This document shows positions 59,733-64,000 of a stretch of DNA of 64,000 bases, one piece after another (the stretch's first letter is position 1; each line of letters opens with the position of its first letter). A program made the position numbers and the translations under genes. The stretch is taken from positions 3,636,001 to 3,700,000 of the forward strand of contig NC_019793.1 in assembly GCF_000317835.1 (NCBI RefSeq), given 5' to 3'. This DNA is from Deinococcus peraridilitoris DSM 19664 (GTDB lineage: Bacteria; Deinococcota; Deinococci; Deinococcales; Deinococcaceae). The notes beneath the pieces are model-generated. The model ran no database searches. It had not been told where the DNA came from and saw nothing but the letters and a program-made list of their open reading frames with translations.

Positions 59733-61625
59733 TTACTGAAGCGCGACGATCTTCTCGAGTTCGGCGCTGCCTTTGTACTGGGTCGTGGGGTTGAGCCAGC
59801 CCTTGAGTTGCACGCGGTAGGTGCCTTCAGCCGGGGTGGGAATCACCACTTCTTCCGAGACGCTCGCTCCCTGTGCGCTGGAAGCGATCAGCTTGCCGGC
59901 CGGATCGTACACGTACAGGTCAAGGTCGTAGGCGGGGTTGCCCCAGTCGGTCTTGATTTTCAGGGCAGAGGCGCCCGAGGGAACGGTCACGTTGTGGTTG
60001 TCCTCGCCTGCCACGGGGGTGCCGTCCACGGTGGTGCCGACGGTGCCGCTCCAGCTGTCGAGCGCGGAGCTCTGCACGGTGGTACGGCTTCCGGCGGTGC
60101 TGGCGGCCTTCTCGACTGCCGCGTAGGCGTTGGCGTATCCGGCACCAACTTCCCACACCTCAAGCTGGCGGCGCTCACCGGTGACGGTGAACATCGGATC
60201 GGCAGTGCTGGTCACGGCCGCGAGCACGCCGTCGAGGTTCAGGCTGGGGTTCACCTCCAGCATCAGCGCGGTCACACCGCTCATATGCGGTGTGGCCATG
60301 CTGGTGCCCGAGATCGAGGAGTACATCGGCTCGGGCGAGGTGCCGTCCATGCCCAGGTAGGGATCGACGATCGGACCCGAAATGGCGCGCGCGGCAACGA
60401 TGTTCACGCCGGGCAGCACGATGTCGGGGTGGTGATACTGGTCGCCGGGAATGCCGCGGCTGGAGAAGTTCGCCAGTTCCCCCGGAACACCCTTGCGGAC
60501 GCGCGGGTTGGTGGCGGTGAGGGTGTTCTTCGCGTGTCCGGCGCCCACGCTGATCACGCAGGGGCTGGCACTGTAGGGATTGAGGGTGTTTTCGCGGGGG
60601 CCGCTGTTGCCGGCCGCGAAGTTGACGATCATTCCGAAGTCGTATGCGCGCTTCGAGGCGATGCTGATCGGGTTGAACGGTGCGAAATTGCTGCCCGAGG
60701 TCCCCCAGGAGTTGCTGATGATGCGCACGTTGTAGGTTTCGCGAACGTCGGGCCGGAAGACGTAGTCAAAGCCCTGCAGCGCGTACAGAATGCTGATCGC
60801 GTCGCCCGCGCCCACGCCAACCAGGCTCGCGCCGGGCGCGACACCCTTGTACTTGCCGCCCGATTGCGTGCCGCTGCCCGCGATTGTACTCGCGACGTGC
60901 GTGCCGTGTCCGCTTGTCAGGTCAGAGTTGGGCGTATCGACGTAAAGGGCCCCGGCAAGGCCCGGCGCGATAATGGGGGCGGCGATCTTGATGTTCTTGA
61001 CGAGGTTGGGGAAGTCGCCGTGTGTGCCGTCGATGCCCGAGTCGATCACGGCCACACCGACGCCCTTACCGGTCGTCTTGAAGGCGGTGCGGGCGGCGTC
61101 GGCCTTGATGTAGGCGATGCTCTGGTCCAGGAAGTATTGCAGCGGACGGTCCTGGTAGATCGAGAGCAGGCCGTATTGCTGCAGGTTGGTCTTGAGGGTA
61201 TCGACGAGCTCGCGCGTGATGGGTGCCTGAAGGGCGATCATCGGCAGTTCGCCAAACGCGCCGAGGCCGTCGCCGAGCTTGATGTTCAGTTTGCTGCTCA
61301 CGAAGTCGACGGCGGGGGAGACGGCATCGTCGAAGTTGAAGGACAAGATCAGCGTGCCCACCTCACCGTTGTAGTCGATGCTCGGATCGATCACCGCGTT
61401 GGTGGTGGCGGTGTTCGCGCTGGGCGAGGAATACAGTGCCATGCACTCGCTTGGCGGGGGCGTGGTAGGGGTCGGCTCCACGATTTTTTTCTTGCCACCC
61501 TTGTTCGAAAGCGTATCCGCGCGGGCAGCGCTGTCTTGCGCCGCGACCTGTTTGTTCGATTGCTGGCCGCAGGATGCCAGAAGAAGGGTAGTGGACAGCA
61601 CCACGACAGAGAGTTTGCAGTTCAT
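59733..61625 (-). CDS. Subtilisin-family serine peptidase, lipoprotein
   Basis: 630 residues. The signal has lipobox LASC (Cys19). A pro-domain (about 60-170) precedes the S8 catalytic domain with Asp in VIDSGIDG, His in SGHGTHVAS, Asn in FAAGNSGP and Ser in SGTSMATPHM. The last 90 residues form a PPC-like beta domain (KIKTDWGNPAYDLDLYVYDP). It is likely a surface-anchored or released broad-range protease. AAGGAGAA precedes the ATG; TTGAGG and TAGGGT-type boxes lie upstream. Confidence 0.92.
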   Translation of the reverse strand: MNCKLSVVVLSTTLLLASCGQQSNKQVAAQDSAARADTLSNKGGKKKIVEPTPTTPPPSECMALYSSPSANTATTNAVIDPSIDYNGEVGTLILSFNFDDAVSPAVDFVSSKLNIKLGDGLGAFGELPMIALQAPITRELVDTLKTNLQQYGLLSIYQDRPLQYFLDQSIAYIKADAARTAFKTTGKGVGVAVIDSGIDGTHGDFPNLVKNIKIAAPIIAPGLAGALYVDTPNSDLTSGHGTHVASTIAGSGTQSGGKYKGVAPGASLVGVGAGDAISILYALQGFDYVFRPDVRETYNVRIISNSWGTSGSNFAPFNPISIASKRAYDFGMIVNFAAGNSGPRENTLNPYSASPCVISVGAGHAKNTLTATNPRVRKGVPGELANFSSRGIPGDQYHHPDIVLPGVNIVAARAISGPIVDPYLGMDGTSPEPMYSSISGTSMATPHMSGVTALMLEVNPSLNLDGVLAAVTSTADPMFTVTGERRQLEVWEVGAGYANAYAAVEKAASTAGSRTTVQSSALDSWSGTVGTTVDGTPVAGEDNHNVTVPSGASALKIKTDWGNPAYDLDLYVYDPAGKLIASSAQGASVSEEVVIPTPAEGTYRVQLKGWLNPTTQYKGSAELEKIVALQ

Positions 61626-61923
61626 GGGGATTCTCCTTGAGTTGGACTGTCTTTACCCTAGGTAGTCACCCTCAAATTCCACTCAAAAGTTCACAGCAGG
61701 AGCTGGCCCTGCACACCGCGCGAAAATGGCGAGAACGTTGTCCAGGACAGCGATTTCTGCCTTGTGCGCTCAAATGGGCCAGGCTGGTGGGTAAAAGACT
61801 CAAGCGTGTATGAAGTGGTTCTCGGGCAAAGATTGGTTTTATGAGAAAATATGTTGACTTTATGAAAGTCTGCGCCTTACACTGAAACGGTCATCGGGCT
61901 TTTCATCGTCTCGGAGGTTGTTC
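61626..61923. other. Divergent promoter region, subtilisin / spoVS
   Basis: 298 nt without an ORF, AT-rich on the spoVS side. Contains the spoVS promoter (61854-61883) and a TTATGAGAAAATATG-type stretch that may carry a regulator site. Confidence 0.5.
61854..61883 (+). promoter_or_regulatory. spoVS promoter
   Basis: TTGACT at 61854-61859, an 18-nt spacer and TACACT at 61878-61883, with the GGAGG ribosome site and GTG start 30-40 nt downstream. The best sigma-70-like promoter in the window. Confidence 0.75.
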
Positions 61924-62193
61924 GTGGAAACGTTGCGCGTGTCCGGCAAGTCCCGCCCTAATGCCGTTGCCGGGGCGATTGCCGCCCTACTTCGCACTCA
62001 GGGTGAAGTAGAAGTTCAGGCCATCGGACCGGCGGCGGTCAATCAGGCGGTCAAGGCCATCGCCATCGCGCGGGGCTATATCGTGCCCGACCAACTCGAC
62101 CTGCAGACTCAGCCGGCCTTTGTCAAACTCGATCTGGAAGAAGAAGAACGCACGGCCGTGCGTTTTACCATCGCTTCTTACAAAACCCAGTAA
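61924..62193 (+). CDS. spoVS: SpoVS-like stage V sporulation protein S
   Basis: 89 residues from GTG 61924 (TCGGAGG is 6 nt upstream; a TTG at 61918 would overlap the ribosome site). The family core ETLRVSGKSRPNAVAGAIAALLR and AVNQAVKAIAIARGYI is nearly that of Bacillus SpoVS, an Alba-like nucleic-acid-binding fold. In Bacillus it is needed for spore coat and core formation; Deinococcus does not sporulate, so the role here differs. Strong promoter and strong terminator imply high expression. Confidence 0.93.
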   Translation: METLRVSGKSRPNAVAGAIAALLRTQGEVEVQAIGPAAVNQAVKAIAIARGYIVPDQLDLQTQPAFVKLDLEEEERTAVRFTIASYKTQ

Positions 62194-62198
62194 TTGCC

Positions 62199-62240
62199 GC
62201 TCAACAGGGTGCCGGGCAACTGCCCGGCACCCTGTTGAGC
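62199..62240 (+). terminator. Terminator of spoVS
   Basis: A 20-nt arm (GCTCAACAGGGTGCCGGGCA) and its exact complement over a 2-nt gap, with TTTC following, 5 nt after the stop. Confidence 0.9.
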
Positions 62241-62294
62241 GCTTTCTCATGAAACTTGATAGCACTACGCTAAGATATGTATGGAGGACCGACA

Positions 62295-62966
62295 ATGAGC
62301 TACTACCTGCTGATGATTCTCCTGTTCGGCGTGTCCATGCTCGTACAGGCGTACCTTTCCAACACGTATGGCCGGTTTTCGAAGATTCGCAATGCCCGCA
62401 ACCTGACCGGGGCAGACGTGGCCCGGCTGATTCTCGACGAAAACGGCCTGGCGCACGTGCCGGTCGAGCGGGTGCCCGGTCAGTTGACCGACCACTACGA
62501 TCCGCTTAAAAAAGTCGTACGTCTTTCCGAGACGAATTACGACGTGCCCAGCCTGGCCGCCGCTGCGGTCGCCGCTCACGAAGTTGGCCACGCCATTCAG
62601 GACAAGATCGGATATCCGGCACTGGTGCTGCGCGCGCGCATGCTTCCTGCACTGCAGCTGGGTGCCAACTTCGGCCCGCTGCTCATTCTGGCCGGCCTGT
62701 TCCTGAACGTGGCCGGGCTCTTCTGGCTGGGAATCATTGCCTTCGCAGCCGCAGTGCTGTTTCATCTGGTGACCCTTCCGGTCGAGTTCGATGCCAGCCG
62801 TCGAGCGCTCGCAAGTCTCTATCAGCGCAGCTACCTCTCGGCAAACGAGGTAGGCGGAGCGCGCAGCGTGCTGACCGCCGCTGCACTGACCTACGTCGCC
62901 GCCTTTGCTATCGCACTGGCGCAGCTGGTGTACTTCCTCGGCATGGCCGGCGGACGGCGCGACTGA
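62295..62966 (+). CDS. Membrane zinc metallopeptidase, YugP family
   Basis: 223 residues from ATG 62295, preceded by GGAGGACC. Residues 1-20 form a membrane helix, HEVGH at 95-99 is the zinc motif (HExxH), with membrane helices near 118-160 and 195-215. This matches YugP-type proteases (DUF-type zinc proteases of Bacillus). Its target is unknown. TAAGAT at 62271-62276 is the likely -10 box, leaving a short leader. Confidence 0.87.
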   Translation: MSYYLLMILLFGVSMLVQAYLSNTYGRFSKIRNARNLTGADVARLILDENGLAHVPVERVPGQLTDHYDPLKKVVRLSETNYDVPSLAAAAVAAHEVGHAIQDKIGYPALVLRARMLPALQLGANFGPLLILAGLFLNVAGLFWLGIIAFAAAVLFHLVTLPVEFDASRRALASLYQRSYLSANEVGGARSVLTAAALTYVAAFAIALAQLVYFLGMAGGRRD

Positions 62967-63000
62967 CCCTCGCTCCGAGCGGTCCAGGCCAGTTGATACC

Positions 63001-63033
63001 ACACAGAGGCGCCCTGACTGGGCGCCTCTGTGT
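63001..63033 (+). terminator. Hairpin after the YugP-type gene
   Basis: ACACAGAGGCGCCC pairs with GGGCGCCTCTGTGT over 5 nt, 34 nt after the stop. Confidence 0.8.
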
Positions 63034-63121
63034 CTGATACAAGCGTGCGGAGCCCTCGCGTTGCGTACAACGGGTCCGGGGCGACGCAAGCCCGGTCTCG
63101 TCCTCTACACTGTTCGGTACT

Positions 63122-64000
63122 GTGACGGACGACGCTGTTTCCTCCTTCAACCCAGCTCGCGCACTGGCTGTCCGGGTGCTGGCGCAGGTTCTGATCGGTG
63201 AGCGGTTTGCCGCACCCACCCTGGACGAAGCCCTCTCGAAAGCGCGCCTCAGCACGCGCGACGCGGGCCTCGCCACGCATATCGTGTATGGCAGCCTGCG
63301 CTATCACCTGACGCTCGAGCGCGCGTTGCAGCCGCTGCTGCGCTCGAATACCCAGAACAAGGTCAAAGCGCTCCTGCTGGCGGGCGCTTTTGAAAAGCTG
63401 ATTCTCGAGACACCCGGGCACGCGGTCGTCAATGAATACGTCAATCTGGCCAAGCGGGATTTCGGCCGCCTGTCCGGCCTGGTCAACGCGGTGCTCCGCC
63501 GGGTGAGCGCACCCACACCCAGCGCCGAAACCGAACTGAGCCTGCCCGGCTGGCTGATCACGGCCTTCGAGAATGCCTACGGTGAAGGGGCCGAAGCGGT
63601 CATGCGCGATTTCTTGCAGCCCTCACCGCTGTGGTTGTGGCTGACAGGTCAGGGCGTGCGCGACCTCGAAAGCGAGGGCGCGGCAGTCGAACCGGGCTTT
63701 GGCGACGTGTACCGCGTGACCTTGGCGAAGCCCTTGCGTGCCTCGAGCGCCTTTGTGCGCGGCGAGGCGCAACCGATCAACCCCGCGTCCTTTGCAGCCG
63801 TCGAGGCGCTCGGCGACGTCCGCGGCGAGCGGGTGCTGGATCTCGCCGGGGGTGCGGGCGTCAAGGCCGCCATGCTGGCCGCCCGGGGTGCGCATGTCAC
63901 CAGCGTCGACGTCGATGCCCGCAAGCACAAGGCGGCGCGGGAGAACCTGAGCCGACTGCGGTTACAGGCCGAATTTCTCGACGCCGATCTCCGAGAAGCC
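63122..64000 (+). CDS. rsmB: 16S rRNA m5C methyltransferase, partial (3' end outside window)
   Basis: 293 residues visible from the GTG at 63122; the C-terminus is cut off. N-terminal NusB-like domain ([20 protein letters not shown] through [28 protein letters not shown]) followed by the SAM domain with [19 protein letters not shown]. The family methylates C967 of 16S rRNA in E. coli. The catalytic cysteines (PC and TC motifs) lie beyond the window. TACACT at 63106-63111 lies 10 nt before the GTG. Confidence 0.9.
   Translation, partial: MTDDAVSSFNPARALAVRVLAQVLIGERFAAPTLDEALSKARLSTRDAGLATHIVYGSLRYHLTLERALQPLLRSNTQNKVKALLLAGAFEKLILETPGHAVVNEYVNLAKRDFGRLSGLVNAVLRRVSAPTPSAETELSLPGWLITAFENAYGEGAEAVMRDFLQPSPLWLWLTGQGVRDLESEGAAVEPGFGDVYRVTLAKPLRASSAFVRGEAQPINPASFAAVEALGDVRGERVLDLAGGAGVKAAMLAARGAHVTSVDVDARKHKAARENLSRLRLQAEFLDADLREA

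Noticed and set aside
59808..61640. 610-codon plus frame opposite the subtilisin
   Set aside because: Shadow; the catalytic triad and lipobox are on the minus strand.
61840..61885. Possible radiation/desiccation response motif upstream of spoVS
   Set aside because: TTATGAGAAAATATGTTG is AT-rich but not the 17-bp palindrome expected of that motif.

Overview
This window is a contiguous piece of a GC-rich (roughly 63-67 %) bacterial chromosome, almost certainly from Deinococcus or a close relative. The evidence is the gene set: bacillithiol enzyme BshC, SpoVS in a genome segment with no other sporulation gene, an N-acylamino-acid racemase of the Deinococcus type, a UvrD/PcrA helicase of about 742 residues, a COG3375-type acetyltransferase and many secreted hydrolases. 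The promoter style agrees: at least 15 genes start 5-10 nt after a TANNNT -10 box with no Shine-Dalgarno sequence, the leaderless pattern known from Deinococcus. I saw no rRNA, tRNA, CRISPR array, insertion sequence or prophage.

Layout. 0-1.7 kb: 5' part of an assimilatory nitrite/sulfite reductase, a DUF4395 membrane protein and an Rrf2 regulator. 1.7-7.0 kb: histidine-utilisation operon hutUGIH with overlapping genes. 7.2-10.5 kb: a sodium/solute symporter pair (DUF4212 + SSS) and, divergently, a small membrane protein plus an IclR regulator that probably controls the region. 10.6-18.7 kb: a diguanylate cyclase with a hairpin leader, a DUF1028 protein, uvrD, the tail of a dead EAL gene, a small conserved protein, uppP, a universal stress protein and tsaD. 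18.8-23.5 kb: secA, a decayed Ca/Na antiporter and a MalK/UgpC-like ATPase.

23.7-31.8 kb: a polar amino-acid ABC system (binding protein, permease, ATPase) whose ATPase is separated from the other two by an oppositely oriented block: a TAXI-TRAP transporter, N-acylamino-acid racemase and GNAT acyltransferase. The block looks like an amino-acid uptake and D-to-L salvage cassette. 32-42.5 kb: a beta-propeller lipoprotein, membrane proteins, a CLC transporter with Asp in place of the gating Glu and a C-terminal RCK-type domain, crp-bshC, comB-tagA and a hypothetical membrane protein.

42.7-49.7 kb: an amino-acid module built round lysine 2,3-aminomutase (kamA), with two class-III aminotransferases, a PruA-type aldehyde dehydrogenase and an Lrp regulator. 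50-62 kb: a secretome region (lipoprotein nuclease, gluzincin peptidase, alpha/beta hydrolase, subtilisin lipoprotein) interspersed with tyrA, an M20 dipeptidase, a HAD phosphatase and an SDR. 61.9-64 kb: spoVS, a YugP-type zinc protease and the 5' part of rsmB, cut by the window end.
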